Below are positions 21,991 through 33,600 of a stretch of 64,000 nucleotides of DNA, in pieces (the first letter of the stretch is position 1; every line of letters starts with the position of its first letter). The DNA is from Heligmosomoides polygyrus polygyrus. Lineage: Eukaryota; Nematoda; Chromadorea; Rhabditida; Heligmosomidae. A program made the position numbers and the translations under genes. Below the pieces are notes generated by a model that was not told where the DNA came from, did not search any database, and saw only the letters and a program-made list of their open reading frames with translations. The DNA is taken from positions 16,491,466-16,555,465 of the forward strand of contig OX377206.1 of assembly GCA_947396885.1 (NCBI GenBank), in the 5' to 3' direction.

Positions 21991-22981
21991 TCCTACTATA
22001 TACAAAGGAGTTAGCGATTGTCCGTCCGTCCGTCCGTCTGTCTGTCCGTCCGTCCGTCTGCTTATCCGTCTGGCCTATCTTAGAAGTCGAGTAGCAGGCG
22101 TCCGTGTTCAAACGATTTGCCACACACGCTGTGTCGAGACTGTCAGAAGAAGTGTCACCGATGTCGCGCAAAGGGCGTTCGAGTTCAAAAGGCATGCCAG
22201 CAACCTTGCTCAACAGGCGTTCGGATTTAGAAGATGTGTCACCGACGTCTGCAACAGGCGCTCGGATTCAAAAGGCATGTCAGCGATGTCGCGCATAATG
22301 TGTTTGGGTTCAGAAGAGGTGTCAACGATGTCATGCAAGGGTGTTTGGGTTCAGAAGAGGTGTCACCTATGTCGCGCATACGGTGTCCGGAACACGTGTA
22401 ATGGGAAACCACTAAAGAACAGACCAGTAAACGGGCCTCCAGTGAAGGGTGGGAGGACCAGCGAAGGGAGGAGGGGGATGGGGCTACCAGTAAGAGCAGA
22501 ACCTTTAATGGGAGCCAGGAAGGAGGACCAATAAAGAATACCACTAAGATGAGGGTTTGGGGGGGGGCGGGTAGTAAGGGGGGAAGCGAACGGGAACCAG
22601 TGAAATGGGAAAGTTCTGTGAGGGGGGAACCGGTAAAGGGAAAACCATTAAAGGAGGACTAGTGAAGAGGGGATCAGTGAAGGTGAGACCAGTAATGGGG
22701 GAGCTGTAAAGGGGGGTGGGGGCATTAAGGGAAGGACCATTAATGGGGACCAGTGAAGGGGACCAATAAAGGGTACCGCTTAGGTAAGGATTTCTTTTTC
22801 GTACATTTTTTCCTGTCTCTGGATGCACATGGGTTGAGCCCTACTGTCCCGCTTGCCTCTAGAAACAGTTTTTCACTGTAACGCAAGTAAGAAGGCCTAG
22901 ACGGGGTGTTCTATTCTCGGGGTTTGGGGGTGAAGCCCCCAACCAGAGGTTTGGCGTCCGTTAGGCCGCTGAACGTCTGGC
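21991..22981 (+). mobile_element. Helitron-like non-autonomous element
   Basis: Starts TCCTACTATATACAAAGG directly after an A, like the 5' end of the Helitron at 58,850 (minus strand), including a following TGTCCGTC. It has a CCGT/CTGT simple repeat at 22,018-22,075, degenerate repeats of about 40-50 bp (ttcagaagaggtgtca) to 22,390, then G-rich accagtaa repeats to about 22,780. A possible 3' end is the stem-like TTGGCG...GGCCGC followed by CTGG at 22,981; the flanking base there is not T, so that end is uncertain. Confidence 0.5.
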
Positions 22982-24137
22982 TCCAACATAAACATGATCA
23001 TATATCTCGAGTTGTTGCGAATAGCGCTAGCACGAAACTCAACGACATCGATCATAAGAATTGTCGGTGCAATCCCAATCGGGAGGGGGGGGGGTGGAGT
23101 CCATTTCAACTTCTAAAAAAATGAACACGCACCACAACATATGAATACCTATAAATATGCTTACGTTATCAATCGCTGCCCTTACAATACCAAAATCAGT
23201 TTTCTAAATCGCTTTCCTAGTGGGGGGAGGGAGTAATGAAAACTGTAAATTGAACAGAAAACTGGAACAATTACAATACTATAAAACAACGAAAACACGT
23301 TAAAGCAACGTCGTTACCTTAATCAATTAGTGCATAGCGGTTTGCGATTTCTTTCCAAAGCAAATAGAGTTTTGGATCACAACCGTCCTGCCGTGCATAG
23401 TGCCCCCCCCCCCCCTCCTCCTCCACCGTGCATAGTCCCATATTAAAACTTTTCAATGTTTCAGCGGAACACTCGGACATCTCCAAGGGAGAGGATCAGG
23501 TAAGTTAAGGCATATGTTGTATTGCATGTTGTATGTGTTGATGCGTAGCTACCATTAACAATTCATAATGGACTGCCCCCCCCCCCCCCTGATGGGGATT
23601 ATACCGAGTTGTCTAATCGACACTGAAGCCTCCGACAGAGCACAAGACACAAGTTTGAACAGCAACGTAGCATTAACCCTACTAGCTATAAGGTTGATCT
23701 ATCTATCCTAGTCGGAGGTGTGCACCACTAAGAAAGGGAAACAAGCCCAACATGGTGAGCTGTCCTGTTTAGGCAATTGGAAAGAAAGGTCCTCTGAATT
23801 CTTTTGTTATTTGTATGGCCCTTAAGAGTATCTACCTTCAATTCTGCTGTTACCAAACAATGCGGCCTCCCACCCCCCCTCCCTCAATAGGATAAACCCG
23901 TGCTGTCAGCCTCTTTACGTTAGTAGTTGTGATCTGAGCTCTGATTTCTCTTGAAATAGGAACGACGATTTGAAAGGGAGTATTTCATGTTCCAAAGCTT
24001 TTCAAAAGTGTCCCATCGTGTGGAGCGGAAGTATGTAAACACACTGGTATCAATTTTCCACGAACATTTAATCGATATGGAGGATTCCTATTCTGTCGCG
24101 CAGTCGACCAAGTATGAAAACTGTCTTAAGGATGTTC
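22982..24137. other. No gene recognised; poly-C tracts
   Basis: Contains C-runs near 23,402 and 23,576 and AT-rich DNA. A 62-codon open frame at 23,987-24,175 begins here but runs into the next MITE and has no recognisable motif. Confidence 0.4.
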
Positions 24138-24297
24138 AGGGGCCGTATTCATCAACGACAAACCCGCGGGTATAGAGGGTAGAGATACCCACAATGAAGC
24201 CTGCGTCCCTGATTCTTACCTTATCTCTACGTTACTCTTATCTTATCTCTCCCCTTATACCTCGCATATCCACGGGTTGTTGATGAACCCGGCCCCA
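24138..24297. mobile_element. Palindrome-ended MITE, unclassified
   Basis: Ends GGGGCCGTATTCATCAAC and GTTGATGAACCCGGCCCC are inverted repeats around a core with pyrimidine-rich steps. About 160 bp. I could not see a clear target duplication, so the superfamily is open. Confidence 0.6.
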
Positions 24298-24951
24298 GGT
24301 CGTATGATATACACCTGAATATAGGAAAAAAGGAACAAACACTATTTGAGCTGTTGCCCATACTGATGCCAAAACACTGCAAACATAGAGCCATCCCGCA
24401 GAAGAAGCCACGTCATGTTCTCCATAAAAAATCAATAATCTAGGATTTTCGAAGCGAATATGAGCACGGACAGGGCTGTCTCTGAAAACAAAAAACGGCC
24501 TGTCCAGGTACTGATACGAAAACAGTTATGTTCTCGTGAAAACAATTGGACGATGTCCAATCCTTCTTCTTCTTCTGTTAGTCTCGTCATCTCCACAGAA
24601 GCATGCTTGCTTGGCGGTCATCACGGTTGCAAGGTTCTCCACAAAAGAAGGAAAGGATGTGAACTGCATCGGACATACCTGGCTTCTTGTTTCCTGGTGA
24701 TGATGTTCGCTCTTGTTTTGGATGGATCGCACGGCAGCACCGAGACTCGGCTTGAAACTCTGCCATTCCGATGGGAGCCATGTAATTAACTGCGAGCGAT
24801 ATCATCCTGCATCTGACATTATTTGGCCAATCGGCTGCCGATATTCTCTCTATTGCAGAATTCTTACCGGATACCAGCACAATACAGAAGAACTAGTTTC
24901 TAGCGGACAGCTCGTCGCTACCTTTGGCAATTTAATCACGAGTCCCACATA

Positions 24952-25092
24952 GGGCCTGTTCATACTCCGACATGGGAGCGACGACAGAGACCGGACAAAG
25001 CATACGTATCGATTAGTGCTGAGCTACTGGCTGGTAAAAGTCGGTACGCATGCTTTACCCTGTCGCTTCCGTCACAAAGCATGAACAGGTCC
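24952..25092. mobile_element. Palindromic MITE with 3-bp duplication
   Basis: Ends GGGCCTGTTCATACTCC and its imperfect complement ...GCATGAACAGGTCC, flanked by ATA on both sides. Similar in plan to MITE families A, C, D and E but with a different core. No gene is visible in the surrounding 24,300-25,766. Confidence 0.65.
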
Positions 25093-25766
25093 ATAGTCGG
25101 CAACGGTGGCAACCAGCCTCCTAGGCAAAACATACTTATCGATTTTTCCCGGAGAACGAGGCTTGTTGCTGTCGAAAGTCATGAAGACGCACTTAGTAAA
25201 TCGAGGAAACAATTCACTGAGTGTCCGAATGACCCTGAAACATTTTCCTGGGTGCAGAAATGACTCAAATGTTCATCTACCGGTTAATTTTTTCCATTTG
25301 TAACGGAACCCTTCAGTATCCAAATCCTAGTTAGTATCATCTCTACGGAACAGCCAATCATTTCACCTGCTGGGAAGTTTAAAGAACGAATTAAGCCCTT
25401 CACAATGAGCAACGTAAGGAAAGGTATCAATTCCGCTTGATGTGAGCGATACACGATTTCTCACTAAAATACTTGGCAATATAATACCTCTTTTACTATA
25501 AACACGTAGTCAATATATAACAAACCTCTTACTTGAATTTCACCACAATGCAAAATACAACGATTTTGAGAGCTCATCAATCTTAGTGGCTTCTTCGAGA
25601 ACAACAACAACAAGGAGATATTCAGGACGGAGAACTAAGCGGTGTCGCCGTACAAATCGTTGTGCATTTGAACGACGATGAACTGAAGCCAGAATCGATA
25701 ATTGCATACACATCTGAAGATGTGATCCAAAGGCAAAGGCAAGGTGTATCAGTAGTTCATCGACTT

Positions 25767-26950
25767 ACAAGGGAAGGTCTGAAGCGAATGTCTGAACGGA
25801 AGGAGCGACTCATGTAGGGAGAATCTCCACCCCTCAATTAGTATGAAAATGTGTTTATTTTTTGCCAAGTCGTTAAACCCAGGGAGTAGAGGGTCACAAT
25901 GGGATATGGCGCATCACGAGTTTGGGGTCTTGTACGCCCGCGATGCCATTGCTGGCAAGCGGCTCGAAGCGCAGTGGAAGTGCGGTTGCTTGGTGCGATG
26001 GGGGTGGGGGTTTGGTTCCTCAGCGCTGCGGCATTTTTGCATTTCAACTGATTGGTTGAGATTTGGGGGACTCTGACGTCTATACCATTTTCAGACGTTT
26101 CATGCGCATTTTCCAGTTGTACGTTGTGGAGAGTACCTTTCTTGCGACTTGTTTATTAGTGAACGGTTTTCTAATCACAAGACAATGAGAAAGCTATTCA
26201 ACATAATGATGTATAAGCGCTTAACACCAGTGATAGGCAGGCGCAAAGTGCATGGAACAAAAGCACTGGTCACAATGCGGACAGCGTATTAAACGTAAAA
26301 GCTCCTCTGCCCATTGCTGCCCACTGCTTGCTTGCCTCTCCACATCCATCAGTTCATCTTGCGGATCTTGTTCTTGTTCTTCCACCACTTCCAGCTGTTC
26401 GTCTTCGTCAACTACAAGTTAACGTGCTTCGAAGTCCTTGAGTATGCTCGCCATCCGTTCGGCTAGCTTGATTTCTTCCCTCGAAGGTTCCTTGTCTAAA
26501 GGTGGGCCACACTTTAGCGTGAGCAGATGGATTACTACTCGAGCATCGGCGGACATTGTTAGTGTTAGGTTTCAAAAACCTTCAGCAGACTTCTGATTTC
26601 CAGGTGACATGCAAAGATGAGGGAATGAGTGTTTCGATGCCGTTTAGGTTAATTTGCGGGGTCCTCACACCTCGTTTCTCATTTTAACCACCTCCGACGT
26701 CACATCCTGGTCCCTATTGAAAATCCGAGCAGGATGGTTTTTACTGAGGTCCATGTACGGAAACAAGCTGTGAGAGCCTGTTCATACGCTGCCCGTATTG
26801 TGCCCAGTGCTGCTTCATGCACTTTGCCCCTGTGTATTACTGTTGTTGAACATTTGTACATTATTATGTTGAATACCACAGCTGCAGCTGTTTGTTGGTT
26901 TTCTTCACTATCAGTGTAGCATCGTTTATTCTTCTTCGTTAGTGACACTT
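25767..26950. mobile_element. Long-TIR DNA transposon, copy 2
   Basis: Begins ACAAGGGAAGGTCTGAAGCG and matches the arm of the element at 14,680-17,250. The stretch 26,165-26,290 is an inverted partner of 26,720-26,885, so parts of both arms remain. The outer right end was not found; a MITE and other repeats adjoin it. Confidence 0.65.
26335..26556 (-). pseudogene. Transposon-associated protein fragment
   Basis: On the minus strand from the ATG at 26,556, 45 coding-like codons (MSADARVVIHLLTLKCGPPL, then an acidic and Glu/Lys-rich helix) end in TAA at 26,419. The same frame then continues with an acidic Glu/Asp/Gln-rich tail to about 26,335. It lies between the arms of the long-TIR transposon and probably belonged to it. 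No catalytic motif visible. Confidence 0.5.
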
Positions 26951-27017
26951 TTTATGACGTGTCACCCCCCCCCCCCTCCCTCCCTCCCCTGAGCCGCTTT
27001 GTGCCTCTTCTTCCTCT

Positions 27018-27153
27018 GACCTTTGTCATACCATCTCTCACCCCGAGCGACGCCTAATGATATGCGCCCATATCGATCGGGCGGCGCGATGGAATCGATA
27101 TGGGTGCATATCATTAGGCGTCGCTCGGGGTGAGCGATGGTATGATAAAGGCC
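27018..27153. mobile_element. Palindromic MITE, family E
   Basis: Ends ACCTTTGTCATACCATC and GATGGTATGATAAAGGCC with a core containing CCATATCGATC palindromes. A second copy at 62,760-62,898 gives a clean 3-bp duplication; here the flanks are tct and ttt, so the duplication has decayed. Confidence 0.75.
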
Positions 27154-27182
27154 TTTAACTTTTTGAGCTAAGAACAATGTTG

Positions 27183-27378
27183 ACGTTCTCTCGGTTGCGA
27201 TCGTGTCCATGTGCTGAAATAGGTAAGCGTCACAGGTTCTTCGTCTGCAATTTGGATGTACTTAGCCTATAAAAGGACTTGCAGTAGCGAAACCATAGGA
27301 GAATCAGTGTTCAACACTTTCTAGGTAAGTTCCATTATTTTCGACCGGTCTCGAAGGGCAGAAGCCTTTGGTTGGCAT
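27183..27378 (+). repeat. About 200-bp repeat with TATA-like box, copy 1
   Basis: Shares about 200 bp with 30,311-30,522 in the same orientation (gcgaaaccataggagaatca; cgaccggtctcgaagggcag). It contains CCTATAAAAGG at about 27,268. It ends exactly where a hAT terminus begins (27,379). LTR-like placement, but without clear TG/CA ends or priming site, so it is left unclassified. Confidence 0.6.
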
Positions 27379-27615
27379 CAGGGGTGCACACAAAATTCTG
27401 TGCGTTAATTTTTTAACGAAATTTTTTAAGGGAAAATTTTTATTAAATTTCCGGTAAATCGTTAAATTCCGTCAAAAGGTACAATTAGCTGCAAACCATT
27501 CTTTTATGTGAAAACAATCAAGGAAAACCTTATAGCTTTCAACTTAAAGAGGTCAACAGCTGAAGTTCAAGGAATGGATTGTAACACTGCAATGTAAAAT
27601 AAACAATTCATCATC
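27379..27615. mobile_element. Truncated hAT element
   Basis: Starts CAGGGGTGCACACAAAATTC and matches the right end of the element at 14,900-16,346 in reverse orientation for about 235 bp (cagctgaagttcaa), then stops at a LINE fragment. Confidence 0.78.
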
Positions 27616-27627
27616 ATGATCATAATG

Positions 27628-28345
27628 ATTAAAAACCTGATTAATGCGCTGGAAAAGGTACAGAATAGCTTTACCCGCAAGGTGCTCATTCGTATTGGGG
27701 GCTTCTTGTACTCCAGGGTACCTAAAGACCTAAAGCCTCGATAAGGAATAAATACCTAGGTCTCCATTCCATTCATCGACTTGAACGGAGAACTTAAGAC
27801 TTGTATCAAAGACAATTCCAAGGTCTTTAATTGAATCGCGTGACTTCAGTATGACACCGTTGATGGTATATAATGGTGTTTCAGCACCCCCAAAGCACAC
27901 TACAACGCTCTTGTCTAGGTTAATAGGAATGCTCATAACAGAAGTCCAGTTTACCAAGTGATCAATGGATTTCTGAAGAGATGCGCGAACGCAGGTGCTG
28001 TCTTTAACATCATAGGCACCATAGATCTTTAGATCGTCAGCGTAGAACTTTATTTTAACGTCAGTGGAGGTTCGGAGAATCTGAGGAAGATCGATAGTGT
28101 AAATCAAGAAGAGAAGAAGCGATAAGACACCTCCTTGAGGAACACCGCTTAGGCACGTGTACCTCACAGAGGTGCTCAACCCAACTCTGACAGTCATGCC
28201 TCTGTTAAATAGATAAGATCCAAACCAGCTAGAAGCTTTCCTTGAATACCAAGAAGTTCTAACTTGGTTAAGAGCTTTAAACGGCAGACCTTGTCAAAAG
28301 CTTTGGAAAGATCGATGTATCTTTGACCCTAGCTTCCAGGAACCG
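27628..28345 (-). pseudogene. LINE reverse transcriptase fragment with internal inversion
   Basis: On the minus strand, 28,345-27,745 encodes part of a jockey/CR1-type reverse transcriptase: degraded FDK-like text, then SGVPQGGVLS, FYADDLKIY (catalytic YADD) and KDLGIVFD. On the plus strand, 27,628-27,740 encodes the normally downstream segment with KVQNSFTRKVL, typical of the end of this domain. The two parts are therefore in opposite orientation, and the piece that should join them is missing. Confidence 0.8.
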
Positions 28346-29469
28346 TTTACGCTATTCTATTTTTTTGTGGCTGTCATCGAAGGGTTTTTTCATCTGTTGT
28401 TTCTTCCCTATAATTCTTGAGCGCACTTTTATGGGTGCATGAAATAAATAAATAAATAAATAAAATAAATATGCGCGGCACATACTGTCGATCTCAACTC
28501 TACACCACCTCTGCCTGAACTTATTCCTTCTGTAAGTAAATAATGCTGTGACAAATATAGGGTGTTCTCGATAAGCACTTACACAATCTGAGTTGTTCTG
28601 AAACTCTTAACACTTCAGCTGCAGTGAAGTTCCTTATCTCACTCTGAATACAAGACAACAATTCAACACATGTTACCCTCCATGAGCAGCGGTCGTTCTT
28701 CAATGTTACCATTTTTATGAATAATGCTTATCAATATATAACGCTTCCACTTATTTCTCATAACGCTTGGAAGCCTTGGCACCATCCTATCCTATTGTCG
28801 GTTGTTGGTAACCTAGTCGGCAAATGTCGCAGGATACTAAGAATAGGAAGGTCGAATTCATTGCTCCCTTGTTGAATTCCAAAATGCATGGATAGCCATA
28901 CGGGACAAGCATGGAACACGAAGACCATACATATAAAAGTAAACGAAGAGTACCGACCATAAATGTCGAAAGCTGGCTTTGAAACGGGTGACATTGGTTC
29001 ACCAAGGGACAGCAGCCGGCGCGAATGGAATGCGGTGCCACTCAGTGATCAGGTAAGAGAAGGAACATATAGATCAGTAGTTGCCCACCATTACTACTTC
29101 AGCCGCTTATCTTAAGAATTTGGTCACGGATTGAGCGCTTACAATGAAGCACGACATTTTTTCAACTGAGTCAAAATCAGTGCCTCTCAATTGAAGCCGA
29201 GTGGCGGCGCTGTTCATTTGATTGCTTCTCGTGAGCGGTCTCCTCACGCTGACTCCATTATCTCAGCGTCTTCTTCATTCTTCGTAAAGCAGTTTTTTAG
29301 TACATTTGTACATTGCTGATCTCTGAGTTTAGTTATGTTCTTTTTATACACCACCTTTACGTCAAATTCAATACTCTCCTGAACAAACTTGATGTTTCTG
29401 AAATCAAAACTAACGTTGTGTGTCCAATTTGACGTAAAAATGGTATTCAGTAGCATTTGTCAGTGACGA
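28346..29469. other. No gene recognised
   Basis: Includes an (ATAA)n microsatellite at about 28,441-28,466. Open frames on the minus strand at 28,758-29,041 overlap in two frames and show no motif. Confidence 0.4.
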
Positions 29470-30120
29470 AGGTAAAGCAGCCGTAGCAAAAGACACAAGC
29501 AGCCGTAGCAAAAGCAAAGAACGAGGAGATGGATGTCCTATATGAGAAGCTGGACGGGCCGCAGGAAGAGAAGTTCGCTATCCGGCTGGCGAAGGCACGG
29601 CATAGAGATTGCGTCAGTGGTCAAGGCTGGGAAGAGTGCTAACGGTAGGGTACTACGGAAGCCAGTCGAGGTCAGAAAAAGATGGGAGGAGTACTTCAAG
29701 GAACTGCTAAATGAAAAATTTCCGCGTCGGGATGTCCAAGAAGAAGAGCTAACGGAAGGGCCTATCCCGTCCTGGACGCAGGAAGAGGATCGCAATGCTA
29801 CAGAGAAGACAAAGCTCGACAAGGAGCTGGGCCTGATGGGGTGCCAGTAGAGGCTTGGATGGTGCTTGGGAACTGTGGAATCAGTTTGCTGACACAGTTC
29901 TTCAACAGAGTCACGATAGAAAGTAAGACGCCGGATGGCTGGAGGGACAGCATCATAGTCCCCACTTTCAAACAGAAGGGGGATGCGACCGAGTACTCCA
30001 ACTATCGCGGGATCAAATTGACCTCACACACGATGAAGGTCTACGAACGACTGGTCGACTCGAGGTTGAGGGAGCTGGTCACCATCTCTCAGGCGCTACA
30101 AAACGGTTTCTGCTTCTTGA
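29470..30120 (+). pseudogene. Second LINE reverse transcriptase fragment
   Basis: A linker region (KRWEEYFKELLNE) is followed by reverse transcriptase fingers: GISLLTQFFNRV, GWRDSIIVPTFKQKGD and YSNYRGIKLTSHTMKVYERL. The frame is broken near 29,830 and stops before the catalytic box. Different lineage from the 5,241 element. The right end is near a T-run at 30,127. Confidence 0.82.
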
Positions 30121-30310
30121 AACCAGATTTTTTTTTTGCAGCACTGGTGTGTTCTAGCCCACAATAAACTGAGGTAGACCATTTTTCCTGTAACGCATGC
30201 CTTCTACCAAGGTTTGGAACGGGTGAGCCTGGGGTGAGTGCCCCATGACTCTATTTGCGGCTGTGATTCACGATGTTTTACTTAACGTCTTCTTTTCCGA
30301 AAGTACCACT

Positions 30311-30522
30311 TTTCTCTCAGTTGCGATCGCGTCCATGTGCTGAAATAGGTAACTTTCACGAGTTCTTGTCCTCTCCTAGCGTCTGCAAATTGGATGCGTA
30401 CTTACCCATAAAATGACTTGTAGCAGCGAAACCATAGGAGAATCAGTGTTTAACGCTTTTCAGGTAGGTTCCATTAAGATCGACCGGTCTCGAAGGGCAG
30501 AAGCGTTTGGTTGGCATGGGAA
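30311..30522 (+). repeat. About 200-bp repeat, copy 2
   Basis: Direct copy of 27,183-27,378. The TATA-like box is degraded here (ccataaaatg). The 2.9 kb between the copies holds two unrelated LINE fragments rather than a retroviral-type gene set, which argues against a solo LTR retrotransposon. Confidence 0.6.
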
Positions 30523-30529
30523 GAGGCCA

Positions 30530-32403
30530 GATGGTGAATAGTTCTGCGGTTTCGACCACGGTGACACGCCTTCTGAGTTAGCGACTCATGGCATTACGTC
30601 AGCTAAACGCCTTCTGAGCGCAGGCGCTCGCTACACAACATCGGTGCCACCAGGGATGGAAGGAAAATCTGAATTTTTTCCAAGAAAAACCGATTTTGTA
30701 ATCGCTCTCAATTGGACGGTATAACGCAACACACACACTTCTTCAAGGAGTCTCCGGTCCGATTAAGTAGACGCCCACTTTAGGCCAAAGAGCCTAATTA
30801 TTCTCCGTCACCTTAGCACGGATTCTAACTCCTGCTATGTGTGTCAGACTGAGACAGGCTACCGGTCCTCCTCAACTCCGATAGCTACCAAGTAACGACG
30901 ACGCACCTCTCCCTTAATCAACGAAGCCCCCACCGGTGGACTTCTTCTGATCTTTTCGGCTCGATTCCGCAAGCAAGACAAGTGCTTGTCGACAAGGACT
31001 ACAAGCTGTCGATCGCATGCTGCGGTGCCTTTATATACCTCGAGGGGCGGAGCGTGCATGAGGTAGGGAGAGAGTGCAGAGAAGCGACTATTCGATGCGC
31101 TTGAATTCATATCATTATTTTAGTTTGCATTTAACGAACTGGAACTTGCCTTGAATAAACTTCACTTCTATCATCACTCCCGTGTCTGATTTTATTGCAG
31201 TTTCTCCTCAAAACGGTACAAATATACTGTAATAATTATATTACTAAGTTCAGTGGAGGTCTCATGTCGAGTAGAGCGCATTATCTTCTGACAAGTGCTG
31301 TGATTCTGCTGTAGTTGATTTGAATCGTAAAGACGTTCTGAAACCCTAGAAGATTAGGCCCTAGAAGATGCTGGGGACATTTGAAAAGACGCTGTGATAA
31401 CGTTACAAGGATGTAGGGCGGCTTGACACATTGATCGTTCGTGTGTGAACCGCACAATTTGGAGTTCACAGTTCTCGCTGTTTCTGCACAGTGCCCACTG
31501 GTGTCACTTATGCAGCGTGGGTTTCCCGATTTTCTAAGATGGAAAACCAATCGTGTCCAAAAGGATTCGAAGTTTAACCCGAGACCCAAACCCTATAGCA
31601 TTCCCCAGTCTTACAGTATTAGTCCAATTCTTCACAACCAGAAAATCCTTACGAACAGCTTTCATTAGGACAGGTCATTAGAGCTTGCTTTAATTACCAG
31701 CTAACTACAGCATAGATATGGAGCGGATCCCGTCAACAAGGAGAGCTCGTCTCCTTTGTCTCCTTGTTCTTTTTTGCTCGAGTGCTTCAGCTGATCCAAT
31801 TTTTCCCTTAATGATGTTGGTTTATATGTCACCAAGATGTTCGGCGGCCTAGCAGCCGCCAAGTCTGGTGGAGGGCTTCGCCCCGAGTGTAGAACAACCC
31901 CAATCTTCCTCTTTTCTTTTTTAGGCTTTCTTTCTTTTATTACATTAAGCAACTGCCTTTACTATGATGTATAGAATAGTGCAGCAGAATATGGTACGGC
32001 ATAATCCTCATGCTCCTATGAACACCATCCGCCCTCTATCGCATGTACGCGATTTATTCTCCAAAGTGCTCGTTCCCTACGTGACGAGAAACAAATCATG
32101 AGAGTCCCAATCCAAAGGGCTTAATTTGCAAAAACATTATTAAAATTAATCGGCATTGGCAAACAAGTCGACACCGTTTACTGTCCGATGGCAATAAAAC
32201 TCCTCCGAATCTCACATGTGACCCTCCCTACCTCTTTCTCCAACTCCCCTCCTCGCTAATGCCTATGTGCTGGCAAAGAAACGGAGTGAGAGTCAAGCAC
32301 CCACATGTGACAATCGCGGTATCTTCCTATCGCAGAGCACGCCTGTGAGCGAACGCCAGTTGGACCTAGCTGCACTCATTCGTGAGTTCACTTCAACTGC
32401 TCG
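30530..32403. other. No gene recognised; possible Helitron end
   Basis: On the minus strand at about 31,905-31,832, a stem GGCGGC-tgctag-GCCGCC follows a gaagccctcc block and ends gaacatcttg, resembling 22,905-22,981. It may be another Helitron 3' end, but the flanking base is not T. The rest shows no coding signal. Confidence 0.4.
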
Positions 32404-32689
32404 TTTCGGCTGCATTTTGTGGATCTTGTAAGCAGTAAAACGGTCTCGTAGCAAACTGAAGTAGAATGGTGTAGCTTGGGAAGAGGCAATGTTACAGGGG
32501 TGCGAATATGCAGGTGATGCTTGTGTGACGCATTTTTTCCGATTTCGGTGACCACTGGGGGAAGACGCATAGAGCTAACGGTCCACAGATTCATCGACGT
32601 ACAGACACTTAAGGTACTTTACGAGGAAGCGCTCATAGCCCTCCAGGTGCCTAAGCTGTATAGTTGTGCTCGAATGACCTATTCGATTA

Positions 32690-33110
32690 GATATTCGAAT
32701 GATTTTCATTCGAATTTGAATATTCGAATTCGAATGTTCAAAAAATCGCGTTTTTCGAATGCATTCGATTTCGAATATTCAAAAAATCACTTTTTTCGAA
32801 TGTATTCGAATTCGAATGTTCAAAAAATCGCGTTTTTCGAATATATTCGAATTCGAATGTTCAAAAAATCGCATTTTTCGAATGTATTCGAATTCGAATG
32901 TTCAAGAAATCGCGTTTTTCGAATGTATTCGAATTCGAATGTTCAAGAAATCGCGTTTTTCGAATGTATTCGAATTCGAATGTTTAAAAAATCGCGTTTT
33001 TCGAATATATTCGAAATTCGAATGCTCGAAAATTGCGGGTATTCGAAACCATTCGAATATTCGAAAATTGCCAAAAACACACAATTATTCGAATGTTCAA
33101 TGGATGCCAT
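32690..33110. repeat. 41-bp TTCGAA-rich tandem array, left
   Basis: Units start at intervals of 41 bp (for example caaaaaatcg at 32,821 and 32,862). The unit is free of stops in all three plus-strand frames, which produces long but spurious open frames of alternating FEFECSKN-like text. Confidence 0.9.
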
Positions 33111-33477
33111 TCGAATAGGCAAGTTAGGATCTGCATTGTTTCGCGAAGCCGATGCATGGATATTTTGCATTGAAAGTCCAGAAATTGTAAGCACGTCGTC
33201 TCCCTTTCACTCCATATATGACGAGTCTCCTAATCCCTCTTCCACAACACCAAACAAGGAAACAAGAAGCACGGCTGAATCAGAAGCTGAACCTTCAGCT
33301 TTATTCACAGAAGGGCTTACACTTTCATTCGTATTCGAACTCTTCCTATTGGACCTCAGGAACCAGTTTTCTGTTTGACGACTAATCTTGTTTTTCGTCC
33401 TCTTCTTTGCACCATTGAACCTTGCTTGATATCTTGTTCTCTATAGGGGACCTCTAGTATAGATCCGAAAACATTAA

Positions 33478-33597
33478 CGGCTATGTTGTACTTCGGCGAC
33501 GCTGTTGTCGGCGACGGCGGTGACAGTGTTGAGCGGGTGCTACGCAGTGCGCTCAACACTGCTACCGACAACAGCCCACCGAAGTATTACATAGGCC
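33478..33597. mobile_element. Palindromic MITE, family C
   Basis: GGCTATGTTGTACTTCGG at the left and CCGAAGTATTACATAGGCC at the right, with TAA on both sides (33,475-33,477 and 33,598-33,600). Core made of GACGCTGTTGTCGG-type inverted repeats. Confidence 0.75.
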
Positions 33598-33600
33598 TAA

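Noticed and set aside
22018..22075. Telomere-like or functional GC repeat
   Set aside because: It is a simple CCGT/CTGT run just inside a Helitron-like 5' end.
27183..30522. LTR retrotransposon
   Set aside because: No gag, protease, integrase, primer-binding site or TG...CA ends; the interior holds two different LINE fragments.
32521..33378. 285-codon plus-strand frame
   Set aside because: Most of it is the 41-bp TTCGAA array, which has no stop in any plus-strand frame; it is not a gene. Only the first ~45 codons (a foldback arm) look coding-like.
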